Below, one piece after another: positions 17,622-27,428 of a stretch of 34,459 nt of DNA. Position 1 is the stretch's first letter. Each line of letters starts with the position of its first letter. The stretch lies in NCBI GenBank assembly GCA_947629225.1, contig CANRCY010000002.1, forward strand, positions 1 to 34,459. The letters are read 5' to 3'. The translations under genes and the position numbers were made by a program. Under the pieces are notes generated by a model. The model made no database searches. It saw only the letters and a list, made by a program, of their open reading frames with translations, and was not told the DNA's origin. The stretch is from an uncultured Clostridia bacterium (GTDB lineage: Bacteria; Bacillota; Clostridia; Christensenellales; Borkfalkiaceae).

Positions 17622-18713
17622 ATGGTTACCGAAAACGACATCAAGAAATTCAGCGAACAGTGCAAAAACATCTTCGAGCAGGTCGAGCGCGATATGATCG
17701 GGCAGAAAGAGGTCGTGCAGGGCACGATCATCGCCATGATCGCGGGCGGCAACGTGTTGCTCGAAGGCGTCCCCGGCGTCGGCAAGACCCGTTTGGTGCG
17801 CTCCCTCGGGCGGGTATTCGACCTGCCCTTCAAGCGGATCCAGTTCACGCCCGACCTCATGCCCGCCGACGTCACGGGTACCAACATCATCGTAAAGGAC
17901 GATAACGGCAATTCGCAGTTCCAGTTCCAGCCCGGTCCCGTATTCAGCAACATCATTCTTGCCGACGAGATCAACCGTGCCACACCCAAAACGCAGTCGG
18001 CTCTGCTCGAAGCCATGCAGGAGCACACCGTCACGGTCATGGGCGTTTCGAGAAAGCTCAACGAGCCCTTCTTCGTCCTCGCGACCCAGAACCCGATCGA
18101 GCAAGACGGTACCTATCCGCTCCCCGAAGCGCAGATGGACCGTTTCATGTTCAAGCTCATCGTGCCCAATCCCAGCCTCGACGAGCTCGTCCAGATCGTC
18201 AACATGACGCAGAAGACCATGGACGAAGTCGCCGAAGCGGCTTGCACGGGCGAAGAGCTCCTCGAAATGCGCAAGACGGCGAACCAGATCCCCGTCGCGG
18301 ACGAGGTGATGTATTACGCGATGAAGCTCTGCTCCGCGACCCATCCCAACAGCGAGTGCGCGAGCGCGGCGGCAAAGAAGTATATCCGTCTCGGCGCGAG
18401 CCCCCGTGCGGGTCAGGCGCTCATCTCGGCAGCCAAGGTCATGGCGCTCATGAAGGGGCGTTTCAACGTCGCCTATAACGACATCAACGAACTTGCCTAT
18501 CCCGTGCTCCGTCACCGTATGAAGATGAACTTCGAGGCAGTCGCCGAACGGATCGCGCCCGACGACGTCATCAAGATGATCATCGACGAGCTCGGCGGAA
18601 AGCGCGCACCCGCCGCGGCGCCCGTTGCGCCCGCGGAAAAGACAGAGGCGCCCGCGGAAGAACAGCCGCAGGAAGAGGGGAAGAAGAAGAGAAAATTGTT
18701 CGCGAAGAAGTAA
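17622..18713 (+). CDS. MoxR-family AAA+ ATPase
   Basis: Walker A GGNVLLEGVPGVGKTRLVR; Walker B NIILADEINRATPKTQSALLEAMQE; ATQNPIEQDGTYPLPEAQMDRF. ATG 17622 preferred over GTG 17613. Confidence 0.93.
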   Translation: MVTENDIKKFSEQCKNIFEQVERDMIGQKEVVQGTIIAMIAGGNVLLEGVPGVGKTRLVRSLGRVFDLPFKRIQFTPDLMPADVTGTNIIVKDDNGNSQFQFQPGPVFSNIILADEINRATPKTQSALLEAMQEHTVTVMGVSRKLNEPFFVLATQNPIEQDGTYPLPEAQMDRFMFKLIVPNPSLDELVQIVNMTQKTMDEVAEAACTGEELLEMRKTANQIPVADEVMYYAMKLCSATHPNSECASAAAKKYIRLGASPRAGQALISAAKVMALMKGRFNVAYNDINELAYPVLRHRMKMNFEAVAERIAPDDVIKMIIDELGGKRAPAAAPVAPAEKTEAPAEEQPQEEGKKKRKLFAKK

Positions 18714-18730
18714 TCCCCGCGGAGTAGACC

Positions 18731-19630
18731 ATGAAACCGAACAAACTCAACGACGCGTTTTTCAGCAGACTGGAAACGATGTCATTAAATTTGAAATCGA
18801 GCCTTGCGGGCTATTTCGGCGGGAAGCACCTCGTGCGGACGTACGGTCAGACGGTGGAATTTGCCGACTACCGCGAATATCAGCTCGGCGACGACATCAG
18901 AAGGATCGATTGGAACTTGTTCAGCCGTTTCGAGAAGTACTTTTTGAAGCTCTTTACCGACGAACGGCAGATGCAGGTGCAGATCTTCCTCGATTGCTCG
19001 GGCTCGATGGGAAAGAACAGCCCCCAAAAGGCGGAGTATGCCGTCGCCGCGACCGCGGCGCTGGGCTTTTTGGCTGTCCAGAATATGGATAAGCTCAACC
19101 TCTGTTTCATGACGGGAAACACCGCAACGGACCCGTTCGGCACGATCGTGGGGAAGAATTCCTTCTTCCGCGCGGTCGGCGAGCTCTCCTCGCTCGAATT
19201 CGACGGCGAGGCGGATTTGTATTCGTGCATCACGAGCTATCCGAACGTGAGCGAAAACAACGGGCTCAGCGTCATCATCTCCGATTTCTGCACGGAGAGC
19301 GATTGGAAAAAAGCCGTCGACTATCTGTGTTTCAAAAAGCGGCAGGTGCTCCTTCTGCAAGTGCTCACGCCCGAAGAGATCGACCCCGTTTACGAAGGAC
19401 GGGTCTCGCTCATCGACTCGGAATCGGTCGACCTCGAAGATTCGAAAAACCTCAAACTCCGCATCACGCGCGGCATGCTCGCCGCCTATCAGGAGGCGCT
19501 CCGCGATTTCCGCGAAGACATGCGCGTCTTCTGCGCCAAGCGCGAAGCGGGGTATATCACCGTCTCTACCGACAGTCCCATTGAACGGGTTCTGTTCGGC
19601 GAGCTGTTAAAGGATGGAATTATGTCATGA
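18731..19630 (+). CDS. DUF58 domain protein (VWA-like fold)
   Basis: RTYGQTVEFADYREYQLGDDIRRIDWNLFSRFEKYFLKLFTDERQMQVQIFLDCSGSMG: typical DUF58 core plus DxSxS motif. Confidence 0.92.
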   Translation: MKPNKLNDAFFSRLETMSLNLKSSLAGYFGGKHLVRTYGQTVEFADYREYQLGDDIRRIDWNLFSRFEKYFLKLFTDERQMQVQIFLDCSGSMGKNSPQKAEYAVAATAALGFLAVQNMDKLNLCFMTGNTATDPFGTIVGKNSFFRAVGELSSLEFDGEADLYSCITSYPNVSENNGLSVIISDFCTESDWKKAVDYLCFKKRQVLLLQVLTPEEIDPVYEGRVSLIDSESVDLEDSKNLKLRITRGMLAAYQEALRDFREDMRVFCAKREAGYITVSTDSPIERVLFGELLKDGIMS

Positions 19631-21591
19631 TGAAGCTCTTGGTACCCTTGGGGCTGTTGGGGCTCATCGGGATCGCGGTCCTCATCCTGATCTACATCAT
19701 CCGTCCCAATTACCAAACGCAGCACGTTTCGAGTACATACGTTTGGAGACTCAGCCTCAATTACAAACGCAAGCGCCCTCCCGTCAGCAAGATACGCAAC
19801 ATTCTGATCTTTATCTGCCAACTCTTGATCTTAACGGCAATGGCGCTCCTTATGGCGTGGCCCGCCATCACCGAACGCTCGCTCAACGACGAAACGGACG
19901 CGATCTATATCCTCGATTCTTCGGCGAGCATGTATGCGGGGGATGGGGAGAACACGCGTTTTGACCGTGCGCTCTCCGAAATCCGCACCCGTGCCGACCA
20001 AATCCTCGCAGAGGGCGGCAAGGCGACGGTGATCGTTGCGGACGACGCGCCCTATTTCCTCGCCCAGCGGGTCGATTCTTCGCGCGCCATGCGTTTCCAT
20101 GCCGATATGGATGCGCTCAAAGAAAAGGGCTGTTCGTATGCCGTTTCCGACCTCGAAGCCGCCCTCACGCTCAGCCGCGACGTGCTCGAAGCCAACCCTT
20201 CCGCGGCGATCTATCTCTTTACCGATACCGAATATTCCTATGTTCCCGAACGGGTGACGGTGGAGCTCGTACGCGAGAATACCGAGTGGAACGCCGCCAT
20301 TCTCGACGCTTCCGCCGAACGGGAAAACGGCTATTACACGATCACCGTGCAGATCGCCTGTTACGGCGTCACGCAGGAACTCAAAGTGGAGATCAACGTC
20401 GACGGAGCCAACTCCATTCCCGCGTCGGGAGTCGCGGGCAATCCCGTCGAATTCTATAAATACGTCGATTGCGACGACGACGCCGTAAAGACGGTCATTT
20501 TCCGCGTCGGCGGCGGCGTAGAGGACGAGAACCTCTTCTACTACGACGTGAGCGACACGCAGAGATTTTTCTCCTTTAACTCCATACAGGTGAGCATCGA
20601 GGCGGACGATTCCTATCCCGTCGACGATCACTTTTCCATTTACGGGGGGCAGAAAGAGCTCTTGAAGGTGATGTATTACAGCACCGACCCCAACCCCTTC
20701 ATCCAGACCGCTCTCGGCATTGCGCACAACGCCCTTGCCGACAGGTACGACCTCGAAGTGTACGAAGTCAAGAAGGGGGACGCTCCCGTCCTCGAAGGGT
20801 ACGATTTTTACGTCTTTGAGCACGGCATGCCTTCCCGTCTTCCGACGGACGGCGCAGTTTTGCTCCTCGATCCCAACCCCAACATCGCGCCCGTTCCCTT
20901 AGAGGCGGACTTCGTCGCGGAGCGCACCTCCGACTTCAACGGGAGCTCCGTCTCCCTTGCGGAAGGGGACGATTACGAAGGACACCCCGTAACGAGGTAT
21001 ATCGTCGCCGACGACATCGAGGTCTCCTTTTACGACATGATCACCGACTACGACCCGTCCTATCAGGTCCTGCTCACATACGACGGAAACCCCATGCTCA
21101 TGGTGCGCAACGAAGAAGAGGTCAAGATCGCCGTCATGGCGTTCAGCGTCCACTTCTCCAACCTTGCCAAGCTCCCCGAGAACTTCTTGCTGATGTATTC
21201 GATCATCGACTATTTCTTCCCGTCTGTCATCAGCGGGAATGCGTTTGAAGTCAACGAATCGTTTACGCTCAACACATGGGGGGACGAGCTCGAATTTTCG
21301 TCGGGCGAAGTTTTCTCCGCCGACCAGATGCCCATGAAGTTCTCCCTCGATACCCCGGGGGATTACCGTTTCACCCAAACGACCTATTACGGCAGAGATA
21401 TTTCGGTAGAAGTCTTTATCAAACCGCCCGCAGAGGAGAGCAATATCCGCAAAACGGCAGACAGCTTTTCCGACCCTTACGAGGGCATGACGCGGGAGAC
21501 GGTCTACCGCGACCTGTTGATCATCTTTGCTTCCATTCTGTTCGGGCTCGTGCTTCTCGAATGGATTTTGCAATCGCGCGAAAATAAGTAG
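19627..21591 (+). CDS. BatA-like VWA domain membrane protein
   Basis: N-terminal membrane segments, MIDAS motif AIYILDSSASMYAG, C-terminal TM (LLIIFASILFGLVLLEWIL). Start overlaps the DUF58 stop by 4 nt. Confidence 0.85.
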   Translation: MMKLLVPLGLLGLIGIAVLILIYIIRPNYQTQHVSSTYVWRLSLNYKRKRPPVSKIRNILIFICQLLILTAMALLMAWPAITERSLNDETDAIYILDSSASMYAGDGENTRFDRALSEIRTRADQILAEGGKATVIVADDAPYFLAQRVDSSRAMRFHADMDALKEKGCSYAVSDLEAALTLSRDVLEANPSAAIYLFTDTEYSYVPERVTVELVRENTEWNAAILDASAERENGYYTITVQIACYGVTQELKVEINVDGANSIPASGVAGNPVEFYKYVDCDDDAVKTVIFRVGGGVEDENLFYYDVSDTQRFFSFNSIQVSIEADDSYPVDDHFSIYGGQKELLKVMYYSTDPNPFIQTALGIAHNALADRYDLEVYEVKKGDAPVLEGYDFYVFEHGMPSRLPTDGAVLLLDPNPNIAPVPLEADFVAERTSDFNGSSVSLAEGDDYEGHPVTRYIVADDIEVSFYDMITDYDPSYQVLLTYDGNPMLMVRNEEEVKIAVMAFSVHFSNLAKLPENFLLMYSIIDYFFPSVISGNAFEVNESFTLNTWGDELEFSSGEVFSADQMPMKFSLDTPGDYRFTQTTYYGRDISVEVFIKPPAEESNIRKTADSFSDPYEGMTRETVYRDLLIIFASILFGLVLLEWILQSRENK

Positions 21592-21600
21592 GAGGAGAGT

Positions 21601-24462
21601 ATGCGGAATTTTTCTATCCATTTTCAAAATCCGTGGCTGTTGCTGCTGCTCATACCCGCTTTCGCGCTGACGATCGTTCTCTATCTTCTCCTCAACAAGA
21701 AGTTCAGAAGAACGAGGAACCGTATCGTCTCCATCGTGCTCCACTCGGTGGTCGTCACCCTCTGTGTGTTTGTGCTCGCGGGCATCAGTTTCCGTTACGA
21801 CGTCGCCAATCTCGAAAACGAAATTATTTTGCTCGTCGACGTCTCCGAGACGGAGGAGCAATCGGCGGACCGCAGAGACGAATTTATCCGCACGGTGATC
21901 TCCGAAGGCGGCTACGACGGCTATAAAATGGGCGTCGTCACCTTCGGCTTCGACCAGCGCTACGCCGTGCCGCTCACTTACCGCACCGAGCGCATTTTCG
22001 AGGACTACCAAAACGCGGAAAAACCCGATACGAGCGCGACGAACATCGCGGGGGCGCTCCGCTTCGTCTCCGAACAGAACCTCTTCTCCAATCCCGAGAC
22101 CGCGAAGATCGTGCTCGTCACCGACGGAAAGGAGACGGACGAAAAGGCGACTTCCGTCATCGGCGTGCTCGCACGGAAGGGCATCACCGTCGATACGGTC
22201 TGCATTTCTTCCTCGTACGAAGAGGACGTCGTGCAGGTCAAGGGGATAGATTTCCCCGATTACCACATCAATCAGGACGAGAGCTTCCCCCTCGGCGTGC
22301 GTCTGCAATGCAAGCAAGCCGTGGAGTCGGCGAAGATCTCGGTGTACGATAACGGCGTGCTCGCCGAAGGCATGTCCAAGCCTTCGACGGACGAGGACCC
22401 TTTGAGCCTTGCCGCGGGGGAACAGGTCATCGACTTTTCCGCCGTGTTCACTTCGCAGGGACTGCACGAGATCACCGTCAATATCGAGGTAGACGGCAAG
22501 GACCTTACCTTCAACAACCGTTTCTCCTCCTACTACTATCTCGAACAGTTCAGCCATGTGCTCATCATTGAGCATGCCGCGGGAGAATCGGACGCGCTCA
22601 AAGCGTTGCTCGAAGACAACAACATCTATGAGGGGAAGGTAGACGAGCTCAACCTCTCGGCTTACGAAAAACTTCCCACGACCATCGACGATCTCCGCGT
22701 GTACGACCAGATCATTCTCAACAACGTCTCGAATGCGGACATGCGGAACCTTCCCACGCCCGAAACGGTTTCGACCGAAGACGGCAAGGATTGGTTCGTC
22801 AAACTTCTCTATTCCTATGTCTATGAATACGGCGGAGGGCTGCTCACCGTCGGCGGGAGCGAGGGCGAAGGCGTCGATCTCAAAGCGCACGCCTACAACC
22901 GCGAAGACATGTACAACACGCTCTATCAGGAGCTCCTGCCCGTGCAGGTGATCGACTACACGCCGCCCGTTGCGGTCATGATCATCATCGATATTTCGGG
23001 CTCCATGGGCTCGGGAGAGGACGGCACCCCCCTCTACTATGCAAAGCAGGGCGCCATCTCCTGCCTCTCCGCGCTCAACGACCGCGACTACGTCGGGATC
23101 ATGACGCTCGATACCGTCTACGGCACGATCCTGCCCCTCACCCGAAGGACGGAGGAGACCCGCATCCGCGAGGCGATCCTCGGGATCGGCACGGGGGATT
23201 CGACGGTGTTTTCGAGCGCGATCAAGTCGGCGGGCGAGCGTCTGCGCCAGCAAAAGGATGTCGACAAACGCCACATCGTCATCGTCTCCGACGGTATGCC
23301 GGGCGAAAACGAAGACGTCTACCTCACGATCGCCGAAGAGCTTTACCGCACGAGCGGGGTCACCATTTCCTTTGTCGGCGTAGATATGGAAGCCAACGAT
23401 TCCTACAACGCCATGAAGAAGCTCACCGACATCGCGGGCGGGCAGATCCACTCGGCAAGCGGACGCGAACTCATCGACGAAATGCGCAACGACCTCAACG
23501 CGCCCGCGATCAAAGAGTTCAAGCCCGAAGAATTCTATCCCATCGTACAAGAGGAGCTCTCTCCCGTCTTCAACAACGTGGAATTCGGCAACGAAGACAA
23601 CCGCAGACTGTTCCGCGTCCCGCTCGGCGGGTTCTACGGGGTCAAGAAGCGCGAGAGCGCCGAAGTCCTTCTCGCGGGCGATTACGAAGTGCCCATCTAT
23701 GCGCAGTGGAAATACGGAAAGGGCATGGTCGGCAGTTTCATGTGCGACCTCGGCGCAAGTTCTTCCAGTTGGTCCACGAAGTTCATGGCAGACGAAAACG
23801 GACGGCGTTTCCTCTATAACGTCATCGCCAACCTCATGCCCACGGAGAACATCCGCCCGGGCGAGATCAGGCTCGAATTGAAGGAAGAGAACTACATCAA
23901 CCGCCTCAACGTCTACACCGATCTCGAAGAAGGTCAGCAGATCAAAGGGCGAATTATCGAAAAGACGGACGAAGGGGAGATCGTGCACGAACTCGGCGAG
24001 ACGGGCTCGGCGGAAAACGCAATTTACGTCTCTTCCCCGCTCGGCGAGGAGAACCGCTATTCCCGTTGCGACTTTGTTTTGAAGAGCAACGGCGTCTATC
24101 GGATCGTGATCGAAAAATACAATGCGGACGGCACGCTCCGCGCCTCCATGGAGATCTACAAGGCATTCTCCTATTCGGAGGAATACGATTCCTTTGCGGG
24201 GACGGAAGAGGAGACGACTCCCGAGCAGATGCTCGGCGAACTTGCCGAGCGCGGCAACGGCGCCGCCGTTGCGGAAGACGACCCGTGGGGCGTTTTCACG
24301 AGCTTCGTCACCTCGCTCGGACGCACGTACGACCCGAGGCTCGCCCTGCTCATCATCGCAATGGTCCTCTTCCTCGGCGACGTCGCCGTGCGGAAGTTCA
24401 AATTCAAGTGGATTCACGAATTGGTGCGTGAACACAGGGCAAAGAAGGCGGAGGCAAAATGA
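21601..24462 (+). CDS. VWA domain membrane protein with glutamine-amidotransferase-like (PF07090-type) region
   Basis: N-terminal TMs; degenerate VWA (IILLVDVSETEEQS); GATase-like segments (YEYGGGLLTVGGSEGEG; VPIYAQWKYGKGMVGSFMCDLGASSSSW) surrounding a canonical VWA (VMIIIDISGSMGSGEDGTPLYYAKQGAISCLSAL); C-terminal TM. Confidence 0.88.
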   Translation: MRNFSIHFQNPWLLLLLIPAFALTIVLYLLLNKKFRRTRNRIVSIVLHSVVVTLCVFVLAGISFRYDVANLENEIILLVDVSETEEQSADRRDEFIRTVISEGGYDGYKMGVVTFGFDQRYAVPLTYRTERIFEDYQNAEKPDTSATNIAGALRFVSEQNLFSNPETAKIVLVTDGKETDEKATSVIGVLARKGITVDTVCISSSYEEDVVQVKGIDFPDYHINQDESFPLGVRLQCKQAVESAKISVYDNGVLAEGMSKPSTDEDPLSLAAGEQVIDFSAVFTSQGLHEITVNIEVDGKDLTFNNRFSSYYYLEQFSHVLIIEHAAGESDALKALLEDNNIYEGKVDELNLSAYEKLPTTIDDLRVYDQIILNNVSNADMRNLPTPETVSTEDGKDWFVKLLYSYVYEYGGGLLTVGGSEGEGVDLKAHAYNREDMYNTLYQELLPVQVIDYTPPVAVMIIIDISGSMGSGEDGTPLYYAKQGAISCLSALNDRDYVGIMTLDTVYGTILPLTRRTEETRIREAILGIGTGDSTVFSSAIKSAGERLRQQKDVDKRHIVIVSDGMPGENEDVYLTIAEELYRTSGVTISFVGVDMEANDSYNAMKKLTDIAGGQIHSASGRELIDEMRNDLNAPAIKEFKPEEFYPIVQEELSPVFNNVEFGNEDNRRLFRVPLGGFYGVKKRESAEVLLAGDYEVPIYAQWKYGKGMVGSFMCDLGASSSSWSTKFMADENGRRFLYNVIANLMPTENIRPGEIRLELKEENYINRLNVYTDLEEGQQIKGRIIEKTDEGEIVHELGETGSAENAIYVSSPLGEENRYSRCDFVLKSNGVYRIVIEKYNADGTLRASMEIYKAFSYSEEYDSFAGTEEETTPEQMLGELAERGNGAAVAEDDPWGVFTSFVTSLGRTYDPRLALLIIAMVLFLGDVAVRKFKFKWIHELVREHRAKKAEAK

Positions 24463-27428
24463 AAAAGCTGAGATATTTTTCCGCGATCTTGTTGGCGACG
24501 GCGCTGTTGCTGTTCGCCGCCGCATGCACGCGCACCGCGCCGCTTGCCACCCCAAAGGGGCTCAATTTCGACGACAGCTTAAATCTCTATTGGACGTATG
24601 TCCCGGGCGCGCGCAGTTATACCGTCTCTATTTCGGGAGATAACGGGTTTGAAGACGAGCTCACTTCGCACGTGACGCACGTCTCGCTCGAATATCTCTC
24701 GGAAGGGGACTACGACATTAAGATCATGGCAGTCGGCGGCGCGAACAACGAGGCGGTCTCGGCATGGTCCGAACCCGTTGAGTTCCGCCGTATCAAAGAT
24801 TCGGGGCTCGTCTTCGAGTCCGTCAACGGCAATACCGAATACGCCGTCTCCAAGGTGGGCTCTGCGTCGGGGGACGTCACGATCGAGAACGAATTTCGCG
24901 GCAAGCCCGTCACGGCGATCGCCGAGGACGCGTTCCGCGGCAAGGGGAGCAGCAGAATTACGTCGGTCACGATCGGCGAAAACGTCAAAACGATCGGGAA
25001 CAACGCCTTTTACAACTGCACCAACCTCACCTCGATCGTCATTCCCGATACGGTAACGAGTATCGGCACGAACCTCTTCCAGGGCTGTTCTCGGCTCTCC
25101 GAAGCCGTTCTTCCCGCCTCGATCGGCGAGATCCCCGCATACACGTTCGCCTATTGCCGCGCGCTCGAATCGTTTACGATCGGAAGCGAAGTGCTCGCCA
25201 TCGGCGAAAGCGCGTTCTACAACTGCTCCAAGCTCAAATCGGTCGAAATTCCCGACTCCGTCGTCTCGATCGGGCAGCACGCCTTCGATTCGGACATGGA
25301 AATAACGTCGCTCTCCTTCGGGAGCGGGATTTCGTACATCGGCGACTACGCCTTCTATAACTGCAATCTGATCGCCGAGATCTCCTTCCGCGGGACGGAG
25401 GGTTTCACCCTCGGCGAACACGTCTTCGAGAGCTGTTCCTCTCTTGAAGAGATCGAACTTCCCGAAGGGCTCGAAAACGTCGGCGCGTACGATTTTTACC
25501 GCTGCACCGCCCTCTCCGAGGTCAGCATTCCCGAGAGCGTGATCTCCGTCGGCGCGTTCGCGTTCCGCGATACGGCGATCTTCAACGCGCAGGGCGAACT
25601 GCAAAGCGACGGCTACATCTACACCAAAGAGGGCTGCGACGGATTCATCTATGTCGACGATTGGATCGTCGCCGCCACCGACGAGTATAAACTCTCCGTA
25701 GAGGAGATCAGACCTGCCGACGTCACCCGCAAAAACGCGGTCGGGATCGCAGATCAGACCTTCGTCACGAGTTATATCGGCAATTCGGGGAACGTCGTCA
25801 CGGGGGGACCGCCCAACCTTCGGTCGGTCACTCTGCCCGCGGGGATCCGCTATCTCGGCGTTTACGCCTTCTACAAGTGCGCCGCGCTCGGAACGTTCCT
25901 CACGGAGGCGGGGAGCGAGCTCCTCTCCATCGGGGACAGGGCGTTCCAGGGTTGCGACATTCTCCGCTCCGTACGGCTTCCCGAGGGGCTCCGCGAGATC
26001 GGCAGTTACGCCTTCTATAATTGCGCCGCCGTCAACGATTCGGCGGTTTCGGGGAGCAACATCCTCGCTCCTTCCACCGTCGAACGGATTGGCACATACG
26101 CCTTTTTCGGCACGGCGCTTTGGAACAACGCCCCGCAGGCGGACGGCATCGTCTATGCGGGAGATTGGGTCGTCGGGTTCAACGAACTTGTCGATACGTC
26201 CATCAAATTCAAAGACGGTATCGTCGGCGTCGCCGATTTCGCTTTCTACCAGAACGCCGAACTGCAGAGCATCACGGGGCTTTCGAGCGTACGAAAGATC
26301 GGGAGAGGCGCCTTCTTCGGGTGTACCGCTCTCAATCTGATCTCCCTCAATCCCAACCTGACGGAGATCGCCGACAATACGTTCAGCGGTTGCAGCTCTC
26401 TCTTCATCGCCAACCTGCCCTATAACCTCAAACGGATCGGCAATCGCGCCTTCTTCGGTTGCACCTTGCTCGATTCGATCGACCTCTCGGTGACGGACGT
26501 CGTCGAGATCGGGACTTCGGCGTTCTCGGGTTGCACCAACGTCAAGACAATCGAACTTGGCGAAAAGCTCGAACGGATCGGCGCAAACGCCTTCTACGGG
26601 CTCAACCGCGTGACCGAGCTCGTCATTCCCGACAGTATCACGGAGATCGGCTCCAACGCCTTCACCAACTGTTCGGAACTCGTCTCCGTCTCTTTCGGCA
26701 GTTCGCTCGAACGGATCGGCGCGGGCGCGTTCCACGGTTGCACCGCGCTTGCCTCCGTCTCTTTGCCCGACAATATCAAGTCGATCGGCAGTTACGCCTT
26801 CTATAAATGCTCGGCTCTTTCCGAAGTCGACCTCGGGAGCGGGCTCGAAGAGATCGGGGAATACGCCTTTGCGCTCACGGGGCTCAAATCGCTCGTCTTG
26901 CCCGCTTCGGTAAAGACGATCGGCAATTACGCCTTCAAAAACTGCAAAGAACTCACGAGCGTCCTTCTGCTCGGCACGCCCGATCGGATCGGCATGCACG
27001 CGTTTTACTCGGGCGCGACGCTCACCTTCTTCTCCGCAGGCGCGGGGAAGGGGAACGGGTGGAACGCTCGCTGGAACTCTTCCTTCCGTCCCGTGGTCTG
27101 GAATTGCACCCTCTCCGAGGACGGCGGATACGTCGAATCGTTCACGGTCTCCTTCGAAGACATCGACAATCCCTTCGCGCGCGGCGGTTTTTCCGCTCCC
27201 GCCCGCAAGGGGTACGACTTCGTCGGTTGGGCGCTTTCGCCGGGCGGCGAGGCAGTCTACGGCGCGGACGATTGGCGGAACGCCGAATTCGGGACCACTC
27301 TCTATTCCGTCTGGAAGGAGAGCACGGGCGTGGAAGAACCCGCAGAGCCCACAGAACCGCAGCCTTCCGACCCTTCGGAAGGCGGGGAAGAACAGTCAAC
27401 AACCTCTATTAAGGAGATAACGTTATGA
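24459..27428 (+). CDS. LRR_5 (BspA-like) lipoprotein, 989 aa, with C-terminal InlB-like repeat
   Basis: Lipobox MKKLRYFSAILLATALLLFAAAC; FN3-like N-terminal segment; many LRR_5 units; C-terminal ESFTVSFEDIDNPFARGGFSAPARKGYDFVGWALSPGG...LYSVW. ATG overlaps the upstream TGA (4-nt ATGA). Confidence 0.92.
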   Translation: MKKLRYFSAILLATALLLFAAACTRTAPLATPKGLNFDDSLNLYWTYVPGARSYTVSISGDNGFEDELTSHVTHVSLEYLSEGDYDIKIMAVGGANNEAVSAWSEPVEFRRIKDSGLVFESVNGNTEYAVSKVGSASGDVTIENEFRGKPVTAIAEDAFRGKGSSRITSVTIGENVKTIGNNAFYNCTNLTSIVIPDTVTSIGTNLFQGCSRLSEAVLPASIGEIPAYTFAYCRALESFTIGSEVLAIGESAFYNCSKLKSVEIPDSVVSIGQHAFDSDMEITSLSFGSGISYIGDYAFYNCNLIAEISFRGTEGFTLGEHVFESCSSLEEIELPEGLENVGAYDFYRCTALSEVSIPESVISVGAFAFRDTAIFNAQGELQSDGYIYTKEGCDGFIYVDDWIVAATDEYKLSVEEIRPADVTRKNAVGIADQTFVTSYIGNSGNVVTGGPPNLRSVTLPAGIRYLGVYAFYKCAALGTFLTEAGSELLSIGDRAFQGCDILRSVRLPEGLREIGSYAFYNCAAVNDSAVSGSNILAPSTVERIGTYAFFGTALWNNAPQADGIVYAGDWVVGFNELVDTSIKFKDGIVGVADFAFYQNAELQSITGLSSVRKIGRGAFFGCTALNLISLNPNLTEIADNTFSGCSSLFIANLPYNLKRIGNRAFFGCTLLDSIDLSVTDVVEIGTSAFSGCTNVKTIELGEKLERIGANAFYGLNRVTELVIPDSITEIGSNAFTNCSELVSVSFGSSLERIGAGAFHGCTALASVSLPDNIKSIGSYAFYKCSALSEVDLGSGLEEIGEYAFALTGLKSLVLPASVKTIGNYAFKNCKELTSVLLLGTPDRIGMHAFYSGATLTFFSAGAGKGNGWNARWNSSFRPVVWNCTLSEDGGYVESFTVSFEDIDNPFARGGFSAPARKGYDFVGWALSPGGEAVYGADDWRNAEFGTTLYSVWKESTGVEEPAEPTEPQPSDPSEGGEEQSTTSIKEITL

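Noticed and set aside
16365-24462. MoxR-VWA genes as a VWA-MoxR-associated (VMAP) ternary anti-phage conflict system
   Set aside because: No VMAP, protease or effector-like partner recognised; the VWA proteins are membrane-anchored BatA-like and the neighbours are lipoproteins, favouring an envelope role.
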